Below, piece by piece: positions 24,057-37,279 of a DNA stretch of 64,000 nt. Location: contig NC_073696.1 in NCBI RefSeq assembly GCF_029784165.1, positions 241,660,892-241,724,891 on the forward strand, read 5' to 3'. The stretch is from Wyeomyia smithii (lineage: Eukaryota > Arthropoda > Insecta > Diptera > Culicidae). Within the stretch, counting starts at the first letter, position 1; every line of letters starts with the position of its first letter. The notes under the pieces were generated by a model. That model ran no database searches. It had not been told where the DNA came from and worked only from the letters and a program-made list of their open reading frames with translations. Both the position numbers and the translations under genes were made by a program.

Positions 24057-25320
24057 AAGATGGCGACCTCCGGTTTCTGAAAAACAGCGGTAAATGACCA
24101 AATACCACCCAATATGGGTATTTCCGGAATTGTTACGATGCACTGAAGCCACAAATCGACCTTAGACAACATTTCGAATTGTAAGATGACGACTTCCGGT
24201 CTCTGGAAAACAGCCGAAAATGGCCAAATAACACCTAATAAAGGAGTTTCTTAAACCAGAATGACGAACAGAGGCTAGAAATTGTCTTCAAATGCCATTT
24301 TGCAATCCAAAATGGCGACTTCCGGTTTCCGAAAAACAGCAGCAAATGGCCAGATACCACCCAATATGGGTATTTCCAGAATTAATCACGCACTGAAGCC
24401 ACAAATCGACCTCAGACAACATTTTTAATTGTAAGATGGCGACTTCCGGTGTCGGGAAAACAGCCGAAAATGACCAATATGAGCGCTTCTTTAACCAGAT
24501 TGACGCACGGAGGCCAGCAATTGTTCCCAAATGCCATTTCTAAATCCAAGATGGCGACTTCCGGTTTCCGAAAAACAGCGGCAAATGACCATATACCACC
24601 CAATATGCGTATGTACGGAATTGTTATGATGCACTGAAGCCACAAATCGACCTATCAACTTCAGGCAACATTTTGGATTGGAAGATGGCGACTTCCGTTG
24701 TCTGGTGAATAACCGAAATTGACCAAATACCACGAAATATGAGTGTTTCTTTAACTAGATTGACGCTCAGAGGCCAAAAATTGTCTCCTAATGCCATTTC
24801 ATTTTGAAATTCAAGATGGCGTCTTCCGGTTTCTGAAAAACAGCGGCAAATGACCAAATACCACCCAATATAAGTATTTCCGAGAATGTTACGATGCACT
24901 GAAGCCACAAATCGACCTCAGACACCATTTTGAATTATAAGATGGCGACTTCCGGTGTCTGGAAAACAGCCAAAAAATGACAAAATACCACCCAATATGA
25001 GTGTTTCTTCAACCAGAATGACGCTCAGGGGTCAGAAATTGTCTCCAAATGCCATTTTAAAATCCAAGATGGTGACTTACGGTTTCTGAAAAACAGCCTG
25101 AAGTGACCAAATACCACCCAATTTGTGTATCACCGGATCCAAAATGATGCAAGGAGCTAAAAATTGACCTCAGACACCAGTTTGAATTGTAAAATGGCAA
25201 CTTCTGGAAAACAGCCGAAAATAACCGAATACTACTACATGTGGATATTTCCGTAATCGAAATGATGTATAGAAGCCAAGCATTGACCCTGGACACCATT
25301 TTGAGTTCGAAGATGACCAC
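24057..25320. repeat. Tandem array of about 250-bp two-part units
   Basis: Blocks beginning AAGATGGCGACTTCCGG recur about every 125 bp (24057, 24184, 24308, 24433, 24548, 24683, 24812, 24941, 25064, 25193). Alternate blocks are more alike (one type continues with AACAGCGGCAAATGACC, the other with AACAGCCGAAAATG), so the true period is about 250 bp, with roughly five higher-order units. Confidence 0.8.
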
Positions 25321-25544
25321 TCACAGTTTCTAAAAAACAACGAAAATAACTGAAATGCATTCAATATATTTCCGGAATAGAGGAGATGTACAAAAGCCAA
25401 AAGTCGAGGATATTGTCATTCCGATAAAACCAATCATTTTAAATGATATAAACAAATCGCAAGGAATCAATGAATTTGAAATGTTTAAAATTATTAAATT
25501 GAACACTACAATAGGCGAAACGAAGTTTGCCGGGTCAGCTAGTA

Positions 25545-26955
25545 AGTAGATAATTTTAAGTATTGAAAAGCTGTACGTAAACAACTCATTCTGCCAATTG
25601 ATACTGCATTCATCATTTCTGTGCTTATGTGCGAAAAATAAATGACATGATTTCTGTATCGCAAAACTCACAGATTGATGAGTAAATATGTGGATATCCA
25701 TTTCGAAATCAGTATGAGAATGGCCTTGGCGAAAAAATCAAGTTTTGTGATTTCGAAAGATATAATATAAAATAATCTCCGGAATAAAACATCTTATACC
25801 TCGTCACTTAAAAATGGATTGAATTGCTGTTCTCAAACTTATTATTGTATTATTTACATGAAATGAAGGCATTTTTCTGTTGCCACGACCAATTACAGGT
25901 TTATCCATTCTATCGATAAAGGAACCTGTAGAATTCCATTAGATGAAATAGAAGAAACATTTTGCGGCTTCTATTCGCGAAAGCAGAGGAAAATATCGAA
26001 CTGTGTACAGCATAGATGGGTTTTGCATCAATTTTAACAAGATTGAGCAGTACGAAGAGATAGTGCATTTCATTTAGACTTTGTTTTCCCTCCAGAAAAT
26101 TGATCATAATGCCTTGGACTGCCTGGAAACTCGGCTATTGCGGACGACAGTGGTACCATTAGCTTTTAGTATGCAGAGCAATTCAATTATGCATTCTCTT
26201 CAACTACATTTTAAACTGTTCATATCAGAATTCTACGAGCATTGACATTTTGCTTTGGGCACAGAAATTGAAGAAAATGGTAGCGAAACAGGGATTTTAT
26301 TTTGTCGCATGTTATTTTGATATTTGTGTTTTAATCTGTCTACTAAACTCATTGGTAAAAGTTGAACAATTTCCAAAAAAAAAAAAATTTTTTTTCGCAT
26401 AAGTAAGCTTTGAACTAAAAATTCTAATTATTCTAAAATCAAATAGTGACTTCAATACGTTTCATTTGACACAAGAACGTTGAAGTCGGTTTAGCTATCT
26501 TAGAGAAAAGTGAGGTTAACTGATTAGTTCAGCGTCCTAATTTTCCACATGCGAGGTCATTCCAGTAATATAAAAAAAAATCATTTCACACTGACCAGTA
26601 GTATCAAACAACTCTTTTCGATAATGTACAAACAATTTTGTTGAGATATTTCACGCAATACAATTACTAAATAAATTTTGGAGAGCCAACCTTTCTCGAG
26701 CACTTTGTATCGTTCAGATAGCTATTACGCTACACCGAGAAAAAAACAGCTGCAAATGATATTTATACGCATCCGCTTTCACGCTTCAGATTATAAAAAT
26801 TACATACAAATCTGAAAATTTCTCCTTCTGGGCATCCTCGCGGTTTCGAAAATATCAATATTTATTAGTTGACGGCCGACTGGCTTTGATTGTCACCATT
26901 CCAAAAACGTTGTTGCCAGAATACAGCAGAACGTCACACTGGAGGAAGTGCTGGC
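25545..26955. other. AT-rich stretch, nothing recognised
   Basis: No gene, TIR or tandem repeat is visible. Short open frames lack motifs. Confidence 0.3.
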
Positions 26956-26960
26956 CATTG

Positions 26961-28020
26961 CACAATGGTCCAGAAACCAAATTTAGGGGGAAATTTGTGT
27001 CTAGAGCTCTATAGCAACATTTTAGAGAAGAACTTTCTTTTACAAAGTTGTTACATATGATAAAGCGCTCATTGAAAAACTATCAAAGTCGTTTTTTATG
27101 GTCACCCTATTTCGAAATTAGTCACGCAAAGTGCTTTAATTGTGCTCAAAATAGCAGGGATGCATCTCTGTTGAAAATAATCAAACCCGTATTGTTTCGT
27201 TGGGTTGTTAAGGGGACTAGCTGCGAAATAGGGTGACCATAAAAAACGGCTATATTCGATGTATTTTATTTAAAAAAATTCATAACTTTTGAACCAGTTG
27301 ATAGATTTTCGATCTTTTTGGGTCAAATTAAAGGTGATTACGTCTAGTTATAAGAAAAAATACCAAAAAAATAAATCTGGGTGCTTTTATATGCATAATG
27401 TATAAAATTATTGAAATTTTCGTCTTATTTTTGAATTGAATTTACTCAAATTAAAAAAATAACATATCTCTGAAAGTTCCTCCATTTATAGAGTCAAGTA
27501 TGCCCTTCAAAATGAGACCAAAAGATATTTTTTATGTTTGCCCCAAAATGAATGACATACAAATGAAAAACGCATATTTTTTGATGAAAAATATTAATAA
27601 CTTTGAGTAAAATTGAGATATTTACGATGTCAGCATTGCAAATTGTTTCTTTCAAAAAGCTCTAAAAGTCGTTTAAAGGCAGTTTTGAGATGAAACTTGA
27701 AATAAAAAAGTTAAAGCGTAAAATATGTTTTTTCAATATAAATCGGTTGTTTTCAAAGATAGAGAAAAGTTTTATTTCACAAAGTTACTTAAAATTAATG
27801 GAGATATAACATTGTAGAACAAATTTTTCTTCTATCTACAAAGATAAAAAAGTTAGATACTTGATTGCATCGAAAATGTTGGTCACCCTAATTTTCGATA
27901 ATTTTTCAATGAGCGCTTTATCATGTGTAACAACTTTGTAGAAAGGAGTTTTTCTCTAAAATGTTGCTATAGAGCTCTAGACCCAAATTTCCCCCTAAAT
28001 TCGGTTTCTGGACCATTGTG
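26961..28020. mobile_element. TIR element, 1.06 kb, CATTG flanks
   Basis: Terminal inverted repeats of about 130 bp start CACAATGGTCCAGAAACC and stay similar through GAGCTCTATAGCAACATTTT and GATAAAGCGCTCATTG. CATTG stands on both sides (26956-26960 and 28021-28025). A second inverted pair lies inside (GGTCACCCTATTTCG near 27103 and CGAAATAGGGTGACC near 27224). No transposase is encoded, so it is non-autonomous; the superfamily is not certain. Confidence 0.8.
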
Positions 28021-28029
28021 CATTGGCCA

Positions 28030-29985
28030 ATGCACGTCCTGATACTACCACTACCAGACAAAGGCAGCTTTTTTTAGAGGAAGAAGTAGTGCCGCTGCAC
28101 ACACCACTGACACTGCTACCACTACCTCTTGTACCAGCAGCCACAACCACAGCCACTACTGGTACCAGCTAGTACTTAGTTAGGATCGTCCTAGTGGCCA
28201 TCTACAAGTAAACTGATTGGTTTGAGCAGAAGCAGAATCATATATGGCCACTAGTGACACGCGGTCTTTAACAATTGATTTTTTGCCTCAGTCCGATTAA
28301 ACGCAGTAGAATGAATGATGGACCCCCTCATTCGCCAAGGGGTGAACAAATTTTTGGAAAAGTGAAATTTAAATTTTTTTTCAAGCTATATTCGAAAAAA
28401 AATTCACTCCAAAACCCTTTTCAAACAGTACTTCATCATACAGAAAACATCAGGGGTTACATATAAAGCGATTAAAATTTTGGCCGCCATCTTAAATTCG
28501 CCGCCAGTGCATTCCCGGTTAACGAGGTATAATATAACCGTTTAAGAAAAGCGAGCATTAAATGACCAATCAGATCAATCAAAATCTGAATTTTAACAAA
28601 GCTCAACTATTTGCAATAGTACAGTTATTTGCATAATTAAGGCTAGACAAGTTTCAAGGTTTGATTATGCGTTTTAGTGTCGTATGGAAGCAGATAACAG
28701 AAGATACCGCACTAAGTTACGCTATATTTTATTATGGTGCTGTTGGGTGTTTCATATTTTTGACGAAAAAGAAAACTAAGATGAAGTCCAATTAACAACC
28801 GTTCCAACATTTTGAATGTGTAATGAATGAACAAGGAACTATTGACTTTTCAATTAAGTTTTTAATTAGTCTTAAAAAGGACAATTTATTGTTCAATTAA
28901 ATATCGAATATGACGCTGATCGCATCTATGTGCTATCCCCGACACTCTTTTGAAAACACAGTGGATCGCTGTTTTCCCACTGAAAATTTGAAGGCCCACA
29001 GAATTTGATTGCCATCCCAAACGCTTGTGTGTTGTGACATCCCAAAACGTTTGTGTTTTGTCAAAATACGTCAGCTTTCCACTGTAGGGAGTGCCGTTCG
29101 ATGTACCTACTGCTGATACTATCGCTATTGTGCGGTAGCTTTTTACTAGAGGAAGAAGTAGTGCCGCTGCACCTATCGCATAACAGCTAGCTACCATTAC
29201 CGCTACAGCTGGCGCCACCACTGTAGCTAACGCACAAAGGCAAATTTTTAATAAAGTAAGTGTCGTTGCTTCTTCTACTACCCGTTGCACTACTTATCCG
29301 TTTGCGTTGCGTTTCAACAAGGCTTGACAATTTTTAATAGTTCGAACAATCAAATTGCAATTTTCTGCATTTGGACGTATGCGAAGATGATTTTTTAATT
29401 GGTTGCTGCAAGAACGGAGGAGATCCATAAATCCATTTGGAATTGGACATATTTTTTCCTTTTTCCGTTTTTATGTTTTTCTTTTACACCCCCATGTAGC
29501 CGAACTTCCTAAAAGACGTAGTTCTACGTCAAAAATAGTACAAAATAACCCAAAAGTAAATGATCGCCCTTGACATCGTTATAGATAAGGTGGCCATTCT
29601 GCCAAAGAAATCTGGATTTTGCCGATTACAAGTCTAACTAACCTCAAATTTTCCAGATAAATGACGACGAGTCCGATTTTTGACGTAGGACGTAGTTAGT
29701 TCCTATACCAAGGACCAAGTTACTTTCTGTAAAAGTAAAAATAAAATCGGGCATTTGTTAGATTAGATTTCAATCGGTAACAACTTTATAACCATCGATT
29801 ATGATCGATGATTGTCATCATCTAATAAATAAAATGTAGGTTAATTTTGTAATAAGCTAGTTATTATTACTAATTTATTGTTTAGTGTTAAAAGTTGACG
29901 AAGAATTTCAAGGTCAAATTTACGCGGACAATGAACTAATCACATTCGATCATACCTAGCACAGATGCCATGAGTGCCATGAGAC
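28030..29985. other. Mostly unique sequence with a short direct repeat
   Basis: The block TTTAGAGGAAGAAGTAGTGC (about 28075) returns at about 29150 with small changes, each followed by CGCTGCAC. A palindrome, GACGTAGTTCTACGTC, lies near 29515. An open minus-strand frame at 28886-29290 is low in complexity at its N terminus and is not called as a gene. Confidence 0.35.
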
Positions 29986-30134
29986 ACTGACCGTTTACTA
30001 CGATATACCGTTTTGATTCAAACTTCGAACAGTCTTTAACTTGGAATACTTTACAATAAAAATCGAATTATTATTCGTGTAATAGAAAGAATTATTATTA
30101 TATACCATTTCGTTCCTTGGAATGTCCTTCACCC

Positions 30135-30492
30135 AGTGATGTATCCAGCTTTCCACGAGCGGTAATAGCGGACAGTGCACGCAGCCCATTTTGACGTTTT
30201 CTGTAGGTCACGGAATTTTCAATCGCAGTAACGAAGTAGAACATCTAACAACGTAGTAACGCAGCATAGTAACTTCAACAAACAACGGGTGTCTTGTTAT
30301 TTTCATTTCGTCGTGCGCATGCGCGGATCAAAATGAACAAAACTGTTTATTAGAGTTGCTATGCTACGTTGCAAATTTTTTTATGTTTTTCACCCCGTTG
30401 CTGCGATTGAAAATTACCCGACCTACAGAAAACGTCAAAATGGGCTGCGTGCACTATCCGCCATTACCGCTCCTGGAAAGCTGGATAGCTTT
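30135..30492. mobile_element. Foldback element
   Basis: CAGCTTTCCACGAGCGGTAA ... CAGCCCATTTTGACGTTTTC (about 30149-30203) is matched in reverse complement by GAAAACGTCAAAATGGGCTG ... TTACCGCTCCTGGAAAGCTG (about 30429-30483). Looser matching continues inward (CGTAGTAACGCAGCATAG / CTATGCTACGTTGC). No coding capacity. Confidence 0.7.
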
Positions 30493-30519
30493 TAACTGTA
30501 GGGCCACTTCCGGAGACTC

Positions 30520-33000
30520 AGCAGGCGTTGGAAAAAGTGACTGTCAGTATTAGACGGTTTGTCTATCTATCTCTTAGCTATTACATTGAAGTGTTCGGAG
30601 TTCGAATCACAACCGATTTCTAAAATCTCCTTGTTTTATATGTAAAACGTGTTTGAATGTATATAAATAGCACTTAATTGCAACAACAATAAAATAACCA
30701 ACATGCTAAACCTTTGAGGTCGATGAGAAAGTTAATTTTTCGTTGATTCTTTAGTGCAAGAAGTTACATCATAGCTTAAGTGTTCGAAATCTGATGCAAA
30801 TCTGATGTACTCTAAATCAGTATCAAACAACCTGTTAACACAGGGACGTTACTGCGCGATGTTACCACAAAGACGTCGAGTTCCCAGCAAACCGACAACT
30901 TTTCCGTCTGACTTTAAATAAGACGATAAGATCCTGTCATTCTAGAAGTCCTTTTTGAGCTGAGTCATTGGAGAAAGCACACGCGTTATAAACCGACCGA
31001 CCAAACCGATTGTCCAAATTGTTTAATTAGAAATTGTATTAGTGAATATTTAAAATTGAAGTGAATATTTAAAATTGTACTATTAAATTAGAGGTACTAT
31101 TTCGTGATAGATTATGTATTAAGCTTACTATTTATGCACTTTAAAGGAAGACTTAACCTAACCCAAGTTGGCCAGCCGAGAACAAAGGCCTGCAATAAAT
31201 ATAATAGCCACTGAATTGTAAGTTACTTAAAATTAGATTTAGACGAAAAAGCATTAAAATTTCTTGTAGATTGGAACAACGCAAAATATAGTTTCGATAC
31301 CAGTAGCTGCACCTTTTTAATTCGCTGCGCCAACACAAGCATAGGGTAAGCAAGTATAATACGCCCTCCCTAAGGAACATCGTCAATATTGTAGTTATGT
31401 GTATCATAAACAACAAATCATTCATGCAGTTAGATACACGATTTAGTTGGCAATGAATTGCTATTATTTTGTTTTGCAATAACTGTTACACGAAAACGCC
31501 ATAATTTTATTAAACATATGATTAAATCGCAAGCTCCCTAATCTACCGGAGCAAAACACCCTAGATGTAGTATAATATATCCCCATATAATAGCCTCATA
31601 TTTCGGAGCCCATCTACAAAATCTCCTCAAACAACCAAGGTTTTTGTGTACTAAATTTAAAATGACAATGTGTTATTTTCTGTCAAATCTCCAGATTACC
31701 GATTCAGTGGACAATTACCATAATTGAACTAAAAATGTACACCATTTTTTTCATATACTCACTATATATTTTTCGAAGGACTGTCAACCCGATCAAACGA
31801 TTATAACGAACGGGTAACACAAATATACATGTTGGACTCGATTATCCGGAATGCCCTGGTCATGCCCTGTACACCGTGACGCCAGGTCTGAATTAATAGC
31901 TTCCCTTCTGGTTGAAGGTAGGCAGCCGGCTGTTCCTGTTCGTGATGTCTTGGCGAGCCGTGACCTACCCTACATGTTCCTTATATACGTTTTCCTGAAA
32001 TCCATCCATGCCCCAGTCAAGTCCTGTTCCCTTCCGCCTATATCCAACCATAAGACAAGATCAGGTTAAGACCCTGGATCCGGAACCAGCAACCAGACCC
32101 GCATGATACTCTCAGGGCCCGAAGGAGACAACTCAATATGCCAGTCCGTAATATCTTGGCCCTGCAGCGGAACATATTGCATATGTTGCTTACCTATGGT
32201 AATGGAAAAACATCAAACAACAAACCAGTGCTTCTAATGAAAAACATTCTAGCTTTAAGTTAGATTTAATTTCAGCTCGTAGTCGGCAGCGAGGATAAAA
32301 AATATGCTTTTAGTTATCAAGATAATTTAGAAAGTAAGACACCAGATATAATTGGCGCTGTTAAACATTAATTTGTATTTGGGCCGTGTCAAATAAATGA
32401 TAGATGAAAAAAACACAAATTGTACATTTTAATTTTTTCCTGCCAAAAACCTTACAAAACTTGCTAAAATTTGTTTGTTAAGATTTGTTATAATCCTGAT
32501 ATTTTTGACTGATCAGGAAAATATACTATTTTTTTAAAGAAGATCCAAAAATTTTTCTAGCCTAGACCTAAAAAACAATACTATTAACGTACTTTGCTAA
32601 ATATTTTGTATTCTGAAAAAAAAACAGACAAACTCATAATCTAATATCAATTTTGAAATTCACGTCAAATATACTGAAACAAATTTAAAAAAAAATAATA
32701 ATTTCACAGGCATAATTGTTTTATGAGTAGATGTAATACTAATAGTAGAAATACAACATGCAAATCGATGCACATTGACAAAATTCCAAAACTCATGTCA
32801 TGTCATCACTCTGCATTGTTATCATATTCTCATGTGCATTTTTTTTCACCGCATCCTACTTAAATGAGTCTCAAACAGTGCGGTAAACCGAAGCACTGAT
32901 GAGACCTTCTACGTATGTTATCAAACTGAGCGCTCAAAACTTCATCCAACAATCCAACGATCCGAAACCAATATTTGATTTGATGATAGTACGTACAGTG
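30520..33000. other. No gene recognised
   Basis: Mostly AT-rich. A G+C richer island at about 31835-32190 (with TGGATCCGGAACCAG, a small palindrome) might be a fragment of a mobile element, but I cannot name it. Confidence 0.3.
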
Positions 33001-36000
33001 ACCGCTAGCTTCCTGCTTAACACATACCCCCATACGTTCTTGGTCGTGCTAATCCACAAGACAATGGCGATAGCGGAGCTAATTGAGTGGAAGGCCTCTG
33101 AGCAAACATATGTATATACAGCAACAAGCTGCCGCTGAACTAGGCAACATTAGTAGCAGAGGCAGTACACACATAGTGACCTATTTGGCACCGAACCGAA
33201 CCGAACCGACCACAGGAAACGATATGGCCCAGTTCGACGATTCCACAACTTGCTTATCTGCAGTTTCAAACATTGACCCAACTTGACGCCTTCTAATGGT
33301 GAGCGCCGCTAGACTAGACGAAGATGGTGTCGGCGATGGGCAATCTGCTCAACAGTGGCGCGGTCAGTTGTTGCTGCCTGTGATTGCGGTCACTTGATTG
33401 GGGAAATTTCAATTTGTCCAATATTTCCCTCCCGTCCGTCGTCGCAGCGAAACATGTTTCGATAGACACTAGCTCGAGCCCGTAATGAGCGATTTGTCGT
33501 AAAGATAAACTCTGATAAAGCGCCATTTTGGTGCAAAGGTCAGAGTTTATTTTTTTATTTCTCCAAGTTCAGTAAACTTTTTTGGTTAGCTTATAATATG
33601 TACTTTTTGCAGGAAAAAATTCAGATTCATGAAAAGTTAGTTTTTTGATATATTTAATCTATAATTATATTTTTCTGTTTTTTAAAAAAAAATGTTTTCT
33701 CATAGTGCACATTTTTTCTGTAAGGGTAAAATTACTATCATTGTTGAGCTAATCTTTTGTTGTTTTCATGAAAAAAAAAGTTGATTTCTAAAATATGAGC
33801 CGAATCAAAAATGGTTAATTAAAATAGTTGCCCCTTTTTTGTAAAAATTGCTCTGTATTACTAGTTCTTTTTTTATATTACTTTACCTTTACAATCTTGA
33901 AAAGCTAACTCAGATTAAATGGCAAAAAGGGGCTACAAATGCTTTGAAGCATTCTCATGTTTCTCAATTATTAACACATAAGTTAGAACTGTGTAGCCGC
34001 TACTTTACTAGCCTAGCCACAGAGCATGCATTCATCGAATATAAAAAGAATGTTTTCAAAAGCTCTTGATAGCACTGGACTAGTGCCAAACATAATAGCT
34101 TAGGTTAATGTTTCATTTCAATGCGAGAATGCAATGCAGCTCAAAAGAACAATCTTATTTCTTTTTCTAAAAGGATGTCACTTGAAAAGCTTTCAATTTT
34201 TAGTAATTGGTACTCAATATGAGCAACTTCAGAAAACAACTTTTACACAAAAAACAATGACATTTAGCAGTGCTAGTCAATGCCTAGCTCTGCACTCGCC
34301 AGGTTTGCCAGCGACCTTCGCGTTTCGTTCGTGAAATGCTGCCGCCACAAACAGCTTACTGGCTGCCTGCGGTGCCCGAAACCGATTGCGGAACGTGACG
34401 AGGTAACACGTGATCCCCATCGAATTATTATCAGCGTATTATTCACGCTTACAGTTACTAGTGTAACGGGGCACCGACAACGGCAACAACATCGCTCTGA
34501 ACTACGTCCGACAGTGACGATGACGGGTGATGGTGACGACGTCAAAATCCTCCAGAAATTCGATGGTTCGCCACCAGTGGGGTGAGATAAGTCTATTGCA
34601 CTCGAGCTTAGCAGGCACGAGCCGTGCCATAAGTCGTCGCAAGGAATGGGAATTTATTCTATTTATTATAAGTACTGATATCAGCGCCTGTTGGGTGACT
34701 CCTAAACACTTCTAAAAAACTAGTGATTATCATTAAATCACGTAGAAAACGGGGTGTTGTTCAATCCGAACCCGGCATCGAATTTGTTGTCATTTCGATT
34801 CGAAAACAAGTGATGTAATTTTTTACAATTATTTCATTCATCGTTACGACGATGCAGCGGAAAGAACGCCGGCATACAGACAGATGTTGTTTACTGGTGC
34901 TGCTCGTACAAACTTACGCCGCTGCGCCGCGCCGCCCGGCTTTAGGTTAAGTACCGAACCGACCGCTCGATGTAATCTATGCTGACATCAACTAATTGGC
35001 TAGTTCGTATGTACGCTGTACTGTGCGGTTAGTTTTCCCTTGAAGGGAAACTGGCCTGTCACTCGCCGGCACCGGTGTATGTGTACATATGTATATGTGC
35101 GCGCGTGTATCGGCTTGTTTGTGCAGTAAGAGCGGCAAATAAGGGTTTGTTTTTGTTGATCCGACTACTTGACAGTGACTGCGCAATACTCAGGAGTGAA
35201 ATAATCTGTCTAGTTTATTTGCTTGCTCGTCACAATACTTAGAAGACTAAACAATAACAAACGTATTATTCATATAATTCAAGACCTAATACCCAGTAAG
35301 GTTCTATTGTCGATTAGAAAGCATATCTTTGACCTGAATATTTGGTCCAATAACGCTAAGTAGGGCTTAGTGCGGTTCGATTTGATATATCCTAACATAA
35401 ATATTGATCTACGTGCTCTTTATCATAAAACATTTTCAAATACAGTTCGATGTCAATATCTCTTCCGAAGAGTTCAGGAACAAATCCCAGTTTGGGAGGT
35501 GTAACTACCGACAGGCACGCATATCTAGGCAAAATTAGAAAGAAAAAAAAAACTAATCCCGTTACTCTTCCTCAAAGTTCTACTTTTATATCGTTTCGCC
35601 CCATACCTACACAAACTTTAGCTCCCTACCTGAAGTGCGTTTGGTTCGGCAGCGTGCTGCTCCCACCGGGAGGAGGAAACACGCAATGGAGCATCAAAGT
35701 GCGTAAAGTAGACGAAACACAGAAAAAAAGCCAAGCCTACACAGAATCACGATCCCCGCGCGCTGAGACGCACACCACAGGAACGCACTGGCACCCAAAA
35801 GAACGATCACGGCCTCGTCTGCTTGTTAAGACGCAAATTTCCGCTACACGTGTCGCTAACTGATAGCGACGGGTTAGTCGACCTACCCTCACGGTGCCCT
35901 CCTCAACTCCGTTGTTCGCAGTGCTTCCTATCCTACCGCCTGCCTCCCAGACTAGACTGCGACCGGTGTGTATTTGTGTTTATAATAAAACACAATAATC

Positions 36001-36050
36001 GCACGTTGTATAAAGCCAATTGGAGGCAGTGTGAAACGTGAAAGCTTGCG
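33000..36050. other. Low-repeat, G+C richer region, no gene recognised
   Basis: Parts of this region (33060-33530, 34270-35200 and 35600-36000) are less AT-rich than the rest and have no repeats. An ATG-started frame of 137 codons at 35450-35863 has no recognisable domain. The region could be regulatory or contain untranslated exons; I cannot decide from sequence alone. Confidence 0.3.
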
Positions 36051-36059
36051 GTTTATTTC

Positions 36060-37135
36060 CATTGCAGAGATGAGTTGCGAATAGAAGAAATGAATTCGAA
36101 TCAACAACTAAAGCTTTTGAAATAGCAATAGATGTAAGAAATCAGAAATCGAAATTTTTAAATCTGAAACCAGATACCGAAAAAAACAGCAATCAAATGT
36201 TGGATATCAGAAATAAGAACCGAAACCAGAAAACAGCACAAACTAGAGAAAAATGAAAGATTATAGCTTTTCAACCATTCCTGTGAATTTTGATGCCCCT
36301 GGCAGAAACAACTTTTTCAGAGACTTAATTGAGTTTGCACATAAGCGAACGTTGAAGCGACGAATCCGGCGAGCGCTTACTGTGCGATTTTTTGGAGCAC
36401 TTCTGCGTACAACAGGGGCAACAAAATTCACAGGAATGGTTAAAAAGCTATCTAGGGCAATTTATTTGTGCGTTAGGGTAACATTTTTTCGCTTTTGTCG
36501 ACTAATGTATTTGTTCAATCTTCGTTTCACATAAATCGTTCAATAAGTCACAAATGTAAATTTAAATTTCAAACATTGAAAATGTGAAGAAAAGCATTCA
36601 AAGTTATAGGTAGTGTTTCCACACTACAATCATTTAAATTATCGAAAAGGTTCAACACCCTAATAAACTGTTAAAATGTCCAAATGTCAGAAGTTTTAAA
36701 ATCATCGAAAACGTCAATATTGTCAGGGACGACAAAACAGCAAAGTTATTGAACATCAATACTTCAGAATTGTAAATAAACGTTTAAAACATTGAAAACT
36801 ATTAAAAACGATTAAATACTAGTAATTCAATAAAAAATTAATTTTTAACTTTGCACTGCAAATTGAAAGTTCCTATAGGCTGAGGTTGTCATCTTGTGCC
36901 ATTAGTATTTTTTTCGAATCACAGCTAAGTTTTAAAGTAAAAATGGTTACAAATGTTTTAGAATATTTTGAGAGTAAGAACGGTTTGTTTGATTGGAGTG
37001 ACGTCTTCAGCAAATTTGTAGGTAAAACAGCAAAAGCTCAGAAAGGTATAGCGATCACTGCAAAAACTAGAGGTATAAAAGTGTTCCAAAGGGCCGAATG
37101 TTGTATATCACTCGACTCAGTTTGACGAGCTGAGC
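36060..37135. other. AT-rich stretch, nothing recognised
   Basis: A 93-codon ATG-started frame at 36253-36534 has a basic middle part (KRTLKRRIRRAL) but no family I know. Nothing else is visible. Confidence 0.3.
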
Positions 37136-37137
37136 AT

Positions 37138-37142
<5 letters not shown>

Positions 37143-37204
<62 letters not shown>

Positions 37205-37210
37205 ATGTGT

Positions 37211-37263
<53 letters not shown>

Positions 37264-37277
37264 TGTGTGGGTGGGTG
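37143..37277. repeat. (GT)n microsatellite
   Basis: About 65 GT dinucleotides with a few interruptions (GTGTAT, GGGT) at the right end. The apparent cysteine/valine and histidine/threonine open frames are artefacts of it. Confidence 0.97.
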
Positions 37278-37279
37278 TA

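Larger units (their letters stand above)
23145..25542 (+). mobile_element. Helitron-like non-autonomous element
   Basis: The element starts A|TCTATATCTATAAATG and ends GTCAGCTAG|T. A short hairpin (GGCGAAACGAAGTTTGCC, 25514-25531) precedes the CTAG end, as in Helitrons. A (TGTC)n microsatellite lies near the 5' end. The interior has two repeat zones: roughly 125-bp units with CCCCTCCCTCTTCTGG at 23230-24040, then about 250-bp units at 24040-25320. No Rep/helicase frame. A SINE (23750-23933) is inserted in the first zone. Confidence 0.75.

Noticed and set aside
8246..25542. CRISPR-like or satellite array
   Set aside because: The repeats vary in length, lack unique spacers of equal size, and lie in a eukaryotic genome inside Helitron-like elements.
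28886..29290. 134-codon minus-strand frame with a hydrophobic N terminus
   Set aside because: The hydrophobic part comes from triplet-rich sequence related to the repeat at 28.07 kb; no homologous family recognised.
35450..35863. 137-codon frame starting with ATG
   Set aside because: No domain, no splice context and low-complexity basic stretches; kept as an unexplained frame only.
36253..36534. 93-codon frame with a basic centre
   Set aside because: Isolated, no motif and no neighbouring exons.
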